From the NCBI GenBank assembly GCA_016938175.1, contig JAFGVE010000021.1, forward strand, positions 1-53,696: a stretch of 53,696 nt of DNA. The letters are read 5' to 3'. The notes beneath the pieces were generated by a model. The model was not told the origin of the DNA and ran no database searches. It saw only the letters and a list, made by a program, of their open reading frames with translations. The stretch comes from Campylobacterales bacterium (GTDB lineage: Bacteria; Campylobacterota; Campylobacteria; Campylobacterales; Sulfurimonadaceae). How positions within the stretch are numbered: position 1 is the stretch's first letter; every line of letters starts with the position of its first letter. Made by a program: the position numbers and the translations under genes. Below are positions 35,743 to 44,991 of the stretch, in pieces.

Positions 35743-35766
35743 TCATATTCCCTATTTAAAATTAGT

Positions 35767-35772
35767 CTTATA
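35767..35772 (-). promoter_or_regulatory. Putative -10 element of the CZB chemoreceptor operon
   Basis: The minus strand has TGCTATAAGAC, a one-mismatch TATAAT, 24 bases before the ATG. Confidence 0.4.
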
Positions 35773-35804
35773 GCATAACATAGAAATGTTGCATTTATCT
35801 ACAA

Positions 35805-38276
35805 TTACAGATTATTCCCTTTCTTTAATATCCCTTCTATAGCTTTAGCATCAACTGGTTTAGAGTAAAAATACCCCTGAATATAGTTACAACCATGTTC
35901 AAGAACAAAATCTTTTTGTTCCGCATACTCGACTCCCTCGGCAATAATTTTTAGATTCAAACTCTTTGCCAAAGCTATAACTGCACGAGTGATAGCTGCA
36001 TCTTCCTCATCATCAGGTAAATCTCTAATAAAAGCTTGGTCAATCTTCAACTTATCTATAGGGAGTTTTTTTAAATACGATAGTGATGAATATCCTGTAC
36101 CAAAATCATCAATGGCAAGCTCTATGCCAAGAGCATTTACTCTTTTTAAAATCTCTATAGACTCCTCAGGATGTGTCATAACTTGTCCTTCAGTGACCTC
36201 AAATTCAATCCATTCGGGTTTACAGCCCGTCTCTTGAAAAAGTCTGGCGATACTTTCGAAAAAATCTTTTTGTTCGAGCTGTTTTACCGAAAGATTTAGA
36301 GCTAAAACACCTGGATTGTACCCCTGTTCATACCATTGACTAATTTGACTCATCGCCTGCTTCATAACTAACCTGTCTATATCAACAATCAGTCCTGTTC
36401 TCTCAGCAAGTGATATAAACTTAGCGGGAGAGAGCATACCCATATTTGGATGATTCCAACGTACTAATGCCTCCATACCTATAAGTCTATTAACACGTGC
36501 ATCTATCTGTGGTTGATAAAAGACTACAAACTCTTGACGATCCAGCGCTTCACGTAAACTTGCTTCCATAAACACTCTTTCAAAAGCGAGTTCAGTCAAC
36601 TCCTCGTTATAGTACTGAAAATTATTTCTTCCTTCACTCTTTGCCTTATACATTGCAGAGTCTGCAAACTTTATAAGATTTTGTACAGAGCCTCCATCAT
36701 CAGGATAAAGACTGATACCTATACTACTTGAGACGTAAATCTTACTATCATTAATGAGCATAGGCTGAGAGAGTGCATTTAAAATATTTTTCGCTATATT
36801 TGAAACATCATGAGCATCACGAATACCCTCTAAAACAACTGTAAATTCATCTCCTCCGAGTCTTGCCAATGTATCTTCTTCTCTTATAGATCTTTTGAGC
36901 CTCTTTGCAACTGCTTTGAGTACCTCATCACCTGCTAAATGTCCAAGAGAATCATTAATCTCTTTAAAGTGATCCAAATCAATAAAAAAGAGTGCGGTTT
37001 TAGAAGCATTTCTTTTTGACTTTTCCAATGCCTGATGTAATCTATCTTCAAATAGCACTCTGTTAGGCAGTTTAGTTAAAGAGTCATGGTGTGCTTGATA
37101 GTCTAAAATATTTTTCTGTACTAACAGAGCATCTTGTGTTTGCATATGTTCTGTTATATCTCTTGTTGACTCTATAATTCCGACACATCGTCCCTCTTTA
37201 TCTAAGAGTGGGTCTGCATACAGTTCTACAAAACGCTCCTCCCCCTCTGCATTAAAATGTTTATGAATCACTTTTGCATGAGATTGTGTACCTAAAACCT
37301 CTCGTAAAGGGCAAGGATGTTCTAAGCCATCACAAGGCGTACTTCTGTTATGTCCAATTTCATAACATTTTGGTGCATTCATATCCGCGATATTTTTGTT
37401 TTGAAGACCTCTTTTCAAAGCCTCATTCATTAACTCTACAGTATAGTCATCTTTAATCACCATAATAGGATCGTGGACACCATCTATTATCCGCTGCATA
37501 TACTGCTGTTTTTCATCAAGAGCTTCACGAGACTTATGCAAGGCAGTAATGTCATGTGCAATTCCAACAACACCAACCATCTCATTTTGTGCATTATGAA
37601 AAGGTGTTTTAGAGACTTGTACTAAAACTTTTTTTCCATTAGGATAGGTTAACCACTCCTCATTAACTTTACTTTGACCTTCATGCATGGCATCCAAATC
37701 TTTTTGGTAAAAGAACTCACCTACTTCTGTTCCAAATAAATCCACATCACGTTTACCTATAATCTCTTTTTTTGTTTTTCCAACGAAATTTGCAAAGGCC
37801 TCGTTACAATCCATATAAGAACCATTTTCATCAAGATAATTTTTATAAAAGATGAAATCGGGTGTTGCATTCATCACAGAGTCAAGTAAAGCAAGCCTAT
37901 CGAAAGACTCTTTTTGTGCTTCTCGTTGTAAGGTAATGTCAACTAGTGTCCAAAGCACTTCATTTTTGTTATGTACGGGATCCCCTGATATATGTGCCCA
38001 AAAAAGTGAACCATCTTTACGTTTAAATTCATAATCAATATCTATTGATTTACCATTTAAAACATTTTTAAAAGCAATTTCACCAAATTTTTCATACGCC
38101 GTAGTATCAACGTGAAAAACCTTTGCATCAAGAGCCAATAACTCTTTCTTTGTGTATCCAAACATATCACAAAGTCTCTGGTTAACGAAAAGATTTTTTC
38201 TCTCTACATCAACAATTAAAATCCCTATATGAGAGCTATGTTCAAGTTGTTGTACCCATTCAGCGTTACGATTCAT
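35805..38276 (-). CDS. PAS-PAS-PAS-GGDEF-EAL cyclic di-GMP turnover protein
   Basis: 823 residues, no membrane helix. Three PAS/PAC units (about 10-125, 130-250, 260-385) are followed by a GGDEF domain (LARLGGDEFTVVLEG intact) with an I-site (REED five residues before GGDEF) and an EAL domain (GMEALVRWNHP, EVTEGQVM, DDFGTGYSSLSYLKKLPI). Both catalytic motifs look intact, so it could make and degrade c-di-GMP, with product inhibition at the I-site. The second PAS region contains Cys residues near NRSTPCDGLEHPCP. It is the reverse-strand gene upstream of the chemoreceptor operon. Confidence 0.9.
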   Translation of the reverse strand: MNRNAEWVQQLEHSSHIGILIVDVERKNLFVNQRLCDMFGYTKKELLALDAKVFHVDTTAYEKFGEIAFKNVLNGKSIDIDYEFKRKDGSLFWAHISGDPVHNKNEVLWTLVDITLQREAQKESFDRLALLDSVMNATPDFIFYKNYLDENGSYMDCNEAFANFVGKTKKEIIGKRDVDLFGTEVGEFFYQKDLDAMHEGQSKVNEEWLTYPNGKKVLVQVSKTPFHNAQNEMVGVVGIAHDITALHKSREALDEKQQYMQRIIDGVHDPIMVIKDDYTVELMNEALKRGLQNKNIADMNAPKCYEIGHNRSTPCDGLEHPCPLREVLGTQSHAKVIHKHFNAEGEERFVELYADPLLDKEGRCVGIIESTRDITEHMQTQDALLVQKNILDYQAHHDSLTKLPNRVLFEDRLHQALEKSKRNASKTALFFIDLDHFKEINDSLGHLAGDEVLKAVAKRLKRSIREEDTLARLGGDEFTVVLEGIRDAHDVSNIAKNILNALSQPMLINDSKIYVSSSIGISLYPDDGGSVQNLIKFADSAMYKAKSEGRNNFQYYNEELTELAFERVFMEASLREALDRQEFVVFYQPQIDARVNRLIGMEALVRWNHPNMGMLSPAKFISLAERTGLIVDIDRLVMKQAMSQISQWYEQGYNPGVLALNLSVKQLEQKDFFESIARLFQETGCKPEWIEFEVTEGQVMTHPEESIEILKRVNALGIELAIDDFGTGYSSLSYLKKLPIDKLKIDQAFIRDLPDDEEDAAITRAVIALAKSLNLKIIAEGVEYAEQKDFVLEHGCNYIQGYFYSKPVDAKAIEGILKKGNNL

Positions 38277-38337
38277 CTCAATTCACCTATTATTACTTGT
38301 AAATAGTGTAATCAACTTCTCTTTTAAAGCTGATTAA

Positions 38338-39777
38338 TTATGAAGAACATGAGAGTTTTTTATTTTTTTCCTGGAGTGGTGCACTTCTATAGAGATGCTG
38401 TAATTTTGGGTGTTCCTCAAATGGAGAGAGTGCAACAACAAGAAGCTCTTTTATCATAGAAAAATCATCCTGTTGTGCTTTTTCTATAGCCTCTTGTAAA
38501 AGAAAGTTTTTTAAAACATATTTAGGATTTATCTGTAGCATTTTTTGGTGACGTTCTTGCTGTGATGTGGACTCTATTTCTAAACGTTTTGCATAAGCAT
38601 CAAGCCATGCAGAAAGTGGTTCCCTGTTAACTGCTCTGTCTAAAATGGCGCTTTTATCTCCATTAAAAGAGGAGAGTTCTCGAAAAAACATACTATAATC
38701 AATCGAAGCGTTTTCCATAGCTCTCAACATCCAGTGGTAGAGTCCTCTGTCATCTTCATCCTCAAGTTCTAAACCCATTTTTGCATACATGATTTCTGAA
38801 AAAACACTCTCATAGGTACTACCATATAACTCATCTAAAATATCCTCAGCTCTCTCATACTCTAAAATTGGTGAGAGTGCTACTGCCAATGCTTTTAGAT
38901 TCCAATGTCCAATTCCGGGCTGACTTGAAAAACTATAACGCCCTTCTCTGTCTGTATGATTACAAACGTAGTACTTTTGATAATCATCTAAAAATGCAAA
39001 TGGACCATAATCTATAGTTCTCCCATCAATTGACATATTATCTGTATTCATAACCCCATGATTAAAACCTACACTTTGCCATTTAGCTATAGTAGTTGCT
39101 GTATTTTTAACAATCTGTTCATACATTTTTGCATACATATCCTCACTACCTTGGAGCTGGGAAAAACTCTCTGCAATTACATAATCAGCAAGCTCTTTAA
39201 GCTTCTCATGCTCATTTGCATAGTAGAAATACTCGAATGTTCCAAAACGTACCCATGTAGGAGAGAGACGAAGGAGAATGGCACCTTTTTCCATGCGCTC
39301 TCTTTTTACATCAGTCTTACTTCCAATAAGTGCCAGAGCACGTGATGTTTCAATACCCAATCCATGCATTGCCTCACTCATCAAAAACTCTCGAATGGAT
39401 GAACGAAGAACTGCTCTGCCGTCTCCTAAACGTGAGTAGAGTGTAACTCCAGAACCTTTAAGTTGTAAATTTTGTCCGTTTACTTTTCCAAGATTGATAG
39501 CTCTACCATCACCTAGTCTTGGTACATAATGCCCAAACTGATGTCCCGCGTAGCACATTGCAAAACTCTCACTTCCTTCGAGTTTCTCTTCACCATTGAG
39601 TATAGAAACAAGTGCGCTATCCATTCCTATATCTTCATCCACTCCAAGTAGCTCTGCCGCACTCTGTGAGTAAGCGATTAAAAAAGGATTTTCTAAAGGT
39701 GTAGGCTCTACCCTATCGTAAAACAGAGAGTCGTGGCATAAATATGGTGTTGTAAGTTTTAAGTTGGAAAATTTCAT
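38338..39777 (-). CDS. selO: Protein adenylyltransferase SelO (YdiU/UPF0061 family)
   Basis: 479 residues, usual for bacterial SelO. Characteristic stretches are AMCYAGHQFGHYVPRLGDGRA, QLKGSGVTLYSRLGDGRAVLR, REFLMSEAMHGLG and FNHGVMNTDNMSIDGRTIDY, the pseudokinase active-site region. It ends SCSS with Cys477 third from the end, the place of selenocysteine in animal SelO. SelO transfers AMP to protein hydroxyls and is tied to redox stress. Divergent from the SagB-type gene. Confidence 0.92.
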   Translation of the reverse strand: MKFSNLKLTTPYLCHDSLFYDRVEPTPLENPFLIAYSQSAAELLGVDEDIGMDSALVSILNGEEKLEGSESFAMCYAGHQFGHYVPRLGDGRAINLGKVNGQNLQLKGSGVTLYSRLGDGRAVLRSSIREFLMSEAMHGLGIETSRALALIGSKTDVKRERMEKGAILLRLSPTWVRFGTFEYFYYANEHEKLKELADYVIAESFSQLQGSEDMYAKMYEQIVKNTATTIAKWQSVGFNHGVMNTDNMSIDGRTIDYGPFAFLDDYQKYYVCNHTDREGRYSFSSQPGIGHWNLKALAVALSPILEYERAEDILDELYGSTYESVFSEIMYAKMGLELEDEDDRGLYHWMLRAMENASIDYSMFFRELSSFNGDKSAILDRAVNREPLSAWLDAYAKRLEIESTSQQERHQKMLQINPKYVLKNFLLQEAIEKAQQDDFSMIKELLVVALSPFEEHPKLQHLYRSAPLQEKNKKLSCSS

Positions 39778-39876
39778 AAACGTGTTGTAACAAAGCTAGT
39801 TGTAAAAGTTCCAAAAACATCAAAGCTAAACTTTTTTGCAGAGTTTTTTTTAAGCTGAGTTTACTACACTTTGAGC

Positions 39877-41439
39877 ATGAATAAAAGACTACACACAACA
39901 TTTATGTACCATGAAGTGACAAAACATTCACAACATAGATACGCACGCTCACTTGGCTATATGGACTGGGATACACAGCCTAATCCTTTTAGAGAGTATA
40001 TAGGAGCGAAAAAAATCCTACTTCCTCTTGCACTCGACAATCCAACACCTCCTTACAACATGCTCAGTACAAAACTGCCAGCAGCACCGCTACTTAAAGA
40101 GTCTATCTCTCAACTACTTCAGTTTTCTATGGCAATTGCTGCATACAAAAGTGCAAATGGAAACTCTTGGGCCGTTCGGTGTAATGCCTCGAGTGGAAAC
40201 CTGCATCCTACAGAGAGTTATTTGATTTTACCACCACTCTTGGAGGAACAAAATAATCGCTCCTCAGTACTACACTATGCTCCAAAAAACCACGAACTAG
40301 AGGAATTAGTAAGCTTTGAAACAGATTTCTGGCAAGAGTTGCCCGAAAACAGTTTTTTAATAGCTCTCTCGAGTATCTCCTGGAGAGAAGTGTGGAAGTA
40401 TGGAGAGCGTGCATTTCGCTATGTCAACCTTGATGTCGGACATGCATGGCAATCCTTTCTTATCTCTGCAAAACTATTAGGATGGGAACTTACACGATTA
40501 GACACTATCCATTCAAATGATATCAACACTCTTTTAGGTCTCAATCAAGAGAAAAGATTTCATGAAAAAGAACTTGGCGATATGCTCTTGGTTGTCTCTG
40601 CCCAAAATGTGCAAAGCTCTCTAAGCATAGATAGACTTCTTGAAGCTCTTCCTCTAACATACAATGGAGTTGCAAATAAACTGAGTCCAAGTATGTATGA
40701 TTGGGAGATAATCCCATCAATAGAAGATGCCACCTCAACAGAACAGATAGCACAGCCTAAAGATTTTTATACACACTACTCATCAACAAGTCAAAGAGCG
40801 AGTAAAAATGTTATTTTAAATCGTCGTAGTATTCATGTCATGGACAAAATTCGCTCTCATATTACAAAAGAGGAGTTCTTTACTCTTCTTAAAAGTGTGA
40901 GTGGTTCTCTCGATGGAAAAGAGAATTCTGCACATCTTGTACTCATGGTACAAAGAGTAGAAGAGTTTAATGAAGGAATTTATATCTTCGTGAGAAATAA
41001 GAGGGACAGAATAGCACTTCAAGAGAGTATGCATAGAGGCTTTTTATGGAAAGAGTGTGAACTAAAAAACCTCTACTTACTTGAAGAGCGTGAAATACAA
41101 ATAGCAAGTCAGGCGATAAGTTGTTCACAAGCTATTGCAAGTGATGGGGCATTCTCGCTTGGAATGTTATGTAACTTCGCTCCTCAAATCAATGAATATG
41201 GAGCACATCGTTATAAAGAACTTTTCTGGGAGTGTGGTGCAGTTGGGCAACAACTCTATTTAGATGCCACTTCAATGGGTCTAAGTGGAACAGGAATTGG
41301 TTGTTTTTTAGATGATATGTTTCACTCTATGCTTGGTATAAAAGATAATACCTTCCAGTCCCTATATCACTTTACGGTAGGAAGAGGCTATGTTGATAGC
41401 AGAATTCAAACGCAAGAACCTTATGAGGAGAGAGAATGA
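39877..41439 (+). CDS. SagB-type dehydrogenase with two nitroreductase-like domains
   Basis: 520 residues from ATG 39877 (a TTG two codons earlier is possible). Two flavin-dependent nitroreductase-like halves: N-terminal part with RCNASSGNLHPTESYLI and RYVNLDVGHAWQSFLISAKL, C-terminal part with LNRRSIHVMD and FWECGAVGQQLYLDATSMGL. RCNASSGNLHPTE and the duplicated layout match SagB-like proteins, known as FMN dehydrogenases that oxidise azolines in thiazole/oxazole peptides. No YcaO cyclodehydratase is near, so its substrate is open. It overlaps the next small gene by 4 bases (ATGA). Confidence 0.82.
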   Translation: MNKRLHTTFMYHEVTKHSQHRYARSLGYMDWDTQPNPFREYIGAKKILLPLALDNPTPPYNMLSTKLPAAPLLKESISQLLQFSMAIAAYKSANGNSWAVRCNASSGNLHPTESYLILPPLLEEQNNRSSVLHYAPKNHELEELVSFETDFWQELPENSFLIALSSISWREVWKYGERAFRYVNLDVGHAWQSFLISAKLLGWELTRLDTIHSNDINTLLGLNQEKRFHEKELGDMLLVVSAQNVQSSLSIDRLLEALPLTYNGVANKLSPSMYDWEIIPSIEDATSTEQIAQPKDFYTHYSSTSQRASKNVILNRRSIHVMDKIRSHITKEEFFTLLKSVSGSLDGKENSAHLVLMVQRVEEFNEGIYIFVRNKRDRIALQESMHRGFLWKECELKNLYLLEEREIQIASQAISCSQAIASDGAFSLGMLCNFAPQINEYGAHRYKELFWECGAVGQQLYLDATSMGLSGTGIGCFLDDMFHSMLGIKDNTFQSLYHFTVGRGYVDSRIQTQEPYEERE

Positions 41440-41654
41440 AAACTCTAGTAATACTTTTAGTATTTTTGGGTAGCGTCTCAGCTACCGAGTATGCTAAAGG
41501 AAAAATTGATATGCATGGTGGGAAAGAAAGTAGTGCCTATGGGAGCGATTATAAGAGTAAAAGTGGCTTTGTGAAGCCAGCTTTTAATCGTTCTATGCTT
41601 TTGGATACAAACCAAAGCGAAATGGAGCCCGCTAGAAGCGAGACTCAAAAGTAA
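41436..41654 (+). CDS. Small secreted protein coupled to the SagB-type gene
   Basis: 72 residues. The ATG overlaps the SagB-type stop (ATGA). A signal peptide (MKTLVILLVFLGSVSA) precedes a mature part of about 56 hydrophilic residues rich in Gly, Ser, Lys and Glu and without Cys (ending EPARSETQK). No family recognised. Translational coupling to a flavin dehydrogenase suggests a linked role, but its mature chain has few oxidisable azole precursors (Ser only, one Thr run), so a modified-peptide role is speculation. Confidence 0.6.
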   Translation: MKTLVILLVFLGSVSATEYAKGKIDMHGGKESSAYGSDYKSKSGFVKPAFNRSMLLDTNQSEMEPARSETQK

Positions 41655-41671
41655 AAGTTTTTCCGTGAGGA

Positions 41672-41791
41672 TCATCCCCCTCCATCGTCAAACATCCGAT
41701 TAGTATGCACCATTGAAACAAAACGTTTATTCTGATCAATTAATGGGCACGATGAAGTAAAAACCTTGACACTAACGAAACCAACTTTCAT
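41672..41791 (-). CDS. Possible small gene, 39 residues, unknown
   Basis: ATG at 41791 preceded by AAGGA 6 bases upstream, with a TATACT farther upstream on the same strand. It encodes MKVGFVSVKVFTSSCPLIDQ and ends in a Gly-rich tail (FDDGGG). No family recognised. Skipping one base near 41695 would join it to an open frame (CLTMEGDDPHGKTFTF) ending at 41633, making 52 residues, so this might be a frameshifted or degraded gene. Could also be non-coding. Confidence 0.35.
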   Translation of the reverse strand: MKVGFVSVKVFTSSCPLIDQNKRFVSMVHTNRMFDDGGG

Positions 41792-41833
41792 AACTTATCC
41801 TTAACCTGTAAAGCCATCGCCTCTGCGACACTT

Positions 41834-41839
41834 AGTATA
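41834..41839 (-). promoter_or_regulatory. Putative -10 element of the small minus-strand ORF
   Basis: The minus strand reads TTTTTATACTAAG; TATACT lies 42 bases before the ORF ATG. An inverted repeat (41882-41897) lies about 45 bases farther upstream and could be a regulator site. Confidence 0.35.
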
Positions 41840-41958
41840 AAAATAAACATGTATGCGTGTATCCGTAGAATAGTGTAGCAAAAAGTGTTCACACTTTGGT
41901 TACATAAAAGATGAAAAAAGAGGCAGAAGAAAAAAAGTGAGGAAAAAGTTTTATGAGA

Positions 41959-41979
41959 CAAGCAGCAAAAAGCTACTTG
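41959..41979 (-). terminator. Hairpin over the Cys-rich lipoprotein stop codon
   Basis: On the minus strand CAAGTAGC pairs with GCTGCTTG (one G-U) across loop TTTTT; a T-run appears only 10 bases later. It would end the ferredoxin-to-lipoprotein operon, but it is not a canonical terminator. Confidence 0.35.
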
Positions 41980-42173
41980 TCTCCATTCATAGCTTCAGAA
42001 TTACCATTCATGCCACACTGACATTCAGCACCACAAGGGCAAGGTTTAGGGCATTTACATTTTGGGTTGTTACAAACACCTGCATCCATACTTGGAAGCG
42101 TTGATGTTGAACTACATCCACTATTAAAAGCTATAACGCTTAAAAATACAATAAGTTGTGCTATATATTTCAT
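41973..42173 (-). CDS. Small Cys-rich metallothionein-like lipoprotein
   Basis: 66 residues. A lipoprotein signal peptide (LIVFLSVIAFNSGC, lipobox NSGC) is followed by a short Ser/Thr spacer and a dense Cys cluster: GVC, then PKCKCPKPCPCGAECQCG, giving seven Cys besides the lipid Cys, mostly as C-x-C and C-P-x-C. The rest is Asn/Gly/Glu. The spacing resembles metal-thiolate proteins, so binding of Cu, Zn or Cd at the cell envelope is inferred. It begins 14 bases after tkt on the same strand, so it is probably the last gene of that operon. Confidence 0.72.
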   Translation of the reverse strand: MKYIAQLIVFLSVIAFNSGCSSTSTLPSMDAGVCNNPKCKCPKPCPCGAECQCGMNGNSEAMNGDK

Positions 42174-42187
42174 ATACTCTCCTTTGA

Positions 42188-44104
42188 TTAGATTTGCTCT
42201 ATTATACTCTCAACTGAGAAACCAAACTTCTCGAAGAGTTTTCCAGCAGGTGCAGAAGCACCAAAACTATCCATTCCAATAACTTTGTTAGCAAATCTAT
42301 ACCACTCCATTCCACGAGCCGCTTCAATCGCAATTCTTTGTGTTTGTGGTGCTACTACAGAGTTAATATACGCCTCATCTTGCTCAGCGAAAAGATCAAA
42401 ACATGGTACAGAAGCTACATTAGACTTAATACCTTTTTGTGCTAAAGCCTCTTTTACATTGAGAGCCAGTTCAACCTCACTTCCAGATGCCATGAGTGTT
42501 ATCGTCGCATCTTTATCTTGTACGAGTAGATATCCACCACGACTTACTTCCCCAAACGCAGCTTCAGGAAGTACAGATAGGTTTTGACGTGAACATACAA
42601 ATGCAGATGGAGATCTTCTCATCTCAAGTGCTGTTTTCCAAGCTTCAACATTCTCAGCACCATCAGCCGGACGCCATACATAAAAGTTTGGAAGGGCACG
42701 GAACTGTGAAAGATGCTCAATTGGCTGGTGAGTTGGCCCATCTTCACCTACACCAATACTATCATGTGTCCATATGAAGAATTGCTGAATACCTGTAAGC
42801 GCTGCAATACGAGCAGCCGGTTTAAGGTAGTCTGAAAATACAAAGAATGTAGAAGTAAATGGCATAAGTGGACCATAAAGTGCCATAGCATTTGCAATAG
42901 AAGCCATCGCATGTTCACGAATACCAAAGTAGATATTTCTTCCTTTTGGGAAGTTGCCCATGTCATTTAAGTATGTTTTGTTTGACGGGCTTAAATCCGC
43001 TGAACCACCCAAGAAGCTTGGAACTCCTTTTGCAATAGCATTAATAATTTTTCCATTCGTATTTCTTGTTGCATCTGCCTTATCAAACCTTGGATACTCA
43101 ATGCGAGAAAGGTCTGGATTTTGAAGTGCTGCAAGTGCTTCGTTTTGCTCCATAAGTGGCAGTGTTTTTTGTCTGTGAATCCACTCACGTTCTAAGAAGT
43201 CGCCCTCTTCAATTGCACATCTAAAACGGACTAAAACATCCTCATCAACATGAAAAGATTTCTCAGGATCAAAGCCAGCAGCTTCTTTTGCTTTTGCAAT
43301 CACTTCAGCGCCCAGTGGAGCACCATGAGAGTGGTGTGAACCTTCTAACTCACCAGCACCCTTTGCGATAGTTGTATGTGCAATTATAAGGGTTGGTTTT
43401 TTATTAGCCTTTGCCTGTATTAAAGCAGCATCAATCTCATCAAAATTATGCCCATCAATTTCTAAAACATCCCAAGCTTGAGATTCAAAACGTTTACGAA
43501 TATCTTCTGAAATACTTAAATCCGTTGAACCCTCAATTGTAATACGATTCGAGTCATAAATCACAATGAGATTGTCAAGTTTATTGTGTCCAGCGATAGA
43601 ACATGCCTCATAAGAAACACCTTCTTCTAAATCTCCGTCTCCACATAAACAGTAAACATTATGGTCAATGAGAGCAGCAGTTTCAGAATTCACCTGTGCA
43701 CCTACAAATTTAGAAGCCATAGAGAAACCAACTGCATTAGCCACACCTTGACCAAGTGGACCTGTAGTAATCTCAACACCTGCAGTATGGCCAAATTCAG
43801 GGTGACCAGGAGTTAAAGAGTTTAGTTGACGGAAGTTTTTTAAATCTTCTATCTCAAGACCGTATCCCCATAAATAGTAGAGTGAATAAATAAGCCCTGT
43901 CGCATGTCCACCTGAAAATACAAGTCTATCACGGTTCAACCAGTTTGGATTCTTTGGATTGTGATTTAAATGTTCACTTAAAACAGTTGCAATATCTGCA
44001 AGCCCCATTGGTGCACCTGGGTGACCTGAATTTGCAGCCTGTACCATATCTGCGGCTAAAAATCTAATACTATCTGCCATTTTTTGGCGCATTTGATTAC
44101 TCAT
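42188..44104 (-). CDS. tkt: Transketolase
   Basis: 638 residues. Thiamine-diphosphate motif GDGDLEEGVSYEA with the Asn in DSNRITIEGST, plus NSGHPGAPMGLADIA, ITTGPLGQGVANAVG, GIREHAMASIANAMAL and DSIGVGEDGPTHQPIEHL. It moves two-carbon units in the pentose phosphate pathway. Placed 22 bases after ispA in the same transcript. Confidence 0.97.
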   Translation of the reverse strand: MSNQMRQKMADSIRFLAADMVQAANSGHPGAPMGLADIATVLSEHLNHNPKNPNWLNRDRLVFSGGHATGLIYSLYYLWGYGLEIEDLKNFRQLNSLTPGHPEFGHTAGVEITTGPLGQGVANAVGFSMASKFVGAQVNSETAALIDHNVYCLCGDGDLEEGVSYEACSIAGHNKLDNLIVIYDSNRITIEGSTDLSISEDIRKRFESQAWDVLEIDGHNFDEIDAALIQAKANKKPTLIIAHTTIAKGAGELEGSHHSHGAPLGAEVIAKAKEAAGFDPEKSFHVDEDVLVRFRCAIEEGDFLEREWIHRQKTLPLMEQNEALAALQNPDLSRIEYPRFDKADATRNTNGKIINAIAKGVPSFLGGSADLSPSNKTYLNDMGNFPKGRNIYFGIREHAMASIANAMALYGPLMPFTSTFFVFSDYLKPAARIAALTGIQQFFIWTHDSIGVGEDGPTHQPIEHLSQFRALPNFYVWRPADGAENVEAWKTALEMRRSPSAFVCSRQNLSVLPEAAFGEVSRGGYLLVQDKDATITLMASGSEVELALNVKEALAQKGIKSNVASVPCFDLFAEQDEAYINSVVAPQTQRIAIEAARGMEWYRFANKVIGMDSFGASAPAGKLFEKFGFSVESIIEQI

Positions 44105-44126
44105 ATTTCTCTTTCCTCTCTTGGTT

Positions 44127-44972
44127 TTATTTATGTCTGTTTATATATTTGACAAGCAATTCAAAAAGCTCATTTTTAAGCTTTTCATCAAAACTTTGCA
44201 TCTCATTTAAAAGTTTGTCTGAGAGTTCATTTGCTTCTTGCATCGCTCTCTCTAATCCTAAAATAGTGACAAAACTATTTTTATTTTCATCATTATTTGT
44301 TAACTTACCAGCCTCTTCACTACTCTGTGTAACATCCAAAATATCATCTTGAATTTGAAATAGAACTCCTAAGTCAATTCCAAATGTATATAATTTTTCA
44401 GCTACCTGCTCCTCTCCCACAATAGTTGCTCCCATCTTCATAGATGCTGCAATGAGTTTAGCAGTTTTATTTGTATGCAGTGTTTTTATATCCTCAAGAG
44501 CAAGAGGATGATTTTCAAAATGACAATCTATAGCTTGACCAAGTACCATGCCGTTGAGACCGCCATTCGTTGCTAAGTCACGGATCAAACTCACACGTGT
44601 ATAGTCACTAAATGGAGCATTACTTAAAACTTCAAAAGCATATGTATTAAGTGCATCTCCAACTAAAATAGCAGTCACTTCATCATATGTCATATGAAGA
44701 GTTGGATGTCCCCTACGAAGAGGTGAATCATCCATCGCAGGTAAGTCATCATGAATAAGCGAGTATGTATGTAGCAGTTCAATAGCATATGCAGCATGAT
44801 ATGCGCTCTCAAGCATTAAAGGGTTATACGCTTTTACCACACCCAGTAAAAGAGCAGGACGAAAACGCTTACCACCTGCAAGAAGCATATTGTGTAAAGC
44901 ACTCTCATAATGCGGATGTATACTCTTTGATACTGGTAAATGTTCAGTTAAAAATTGTTCGAATTTTTGCAT
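44127..44972 (-). CDS. ispA: Polyprenyl synthetase (geranyl/farnesyl diphosphate synthase)
   Basis: 281 residues. First Asp-rich motif LIHDDLPAMDDSPLRRGHPT and second FQIQDDILD are intact, with GGKRFRPALLL at the N-terminus. The size and the residues around the first motif fit short-chain (C10-C15) bacterial enzymes. It feeds quinone and bactoprenol side chains. Downstream of the PDZ gene by 19 bases. Confidence 0.93.
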   Translation of the reverse strand: MQKFEQFLTEHLPVSKSIHPHYESALHNMLLAGGKRFRPALLLGVVKAYNPLMLESAYHAAYAIELLHTYSLIHDDLPAMDDSPLRRGHPTLHMTYDEVTAILVGDALNTYAFEVLSNAPFSDYTRVSLIRDLATNGGLNGMVLGQAIDCHFENHPLALEDIKTLHTNKTAKLIAASMKMGATIVGEEQVAEKLYTFGIDLGVLFQIQDDILDVTQSSEEAGKLTNNDENKNSFVTILGLERAMQEANELSDKLLNEMQSFDEKLKNELFELLVKYINRHK

Positions 44973-44991
44973 CTGAAATTGTAATGTTTTT

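Larger units (their letters stand above)
41655..41972. other. 318-base stretch between the small secreted gene and the Cys-rich lipoprotein
   Basis: No clear family gene. It holds a short minus-strand ORF (41672-41791) with a ribosome binding site, a minus-strand TATACT (41834-41839), a 16-base inverted repeat AAAGTG-TTCA-CACTTT (41882-41897), and a hairpin at 41959-41979 over the lipoprotein stop. On the plus strand I see nothing that could be a gene. Confidence 0.5.
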
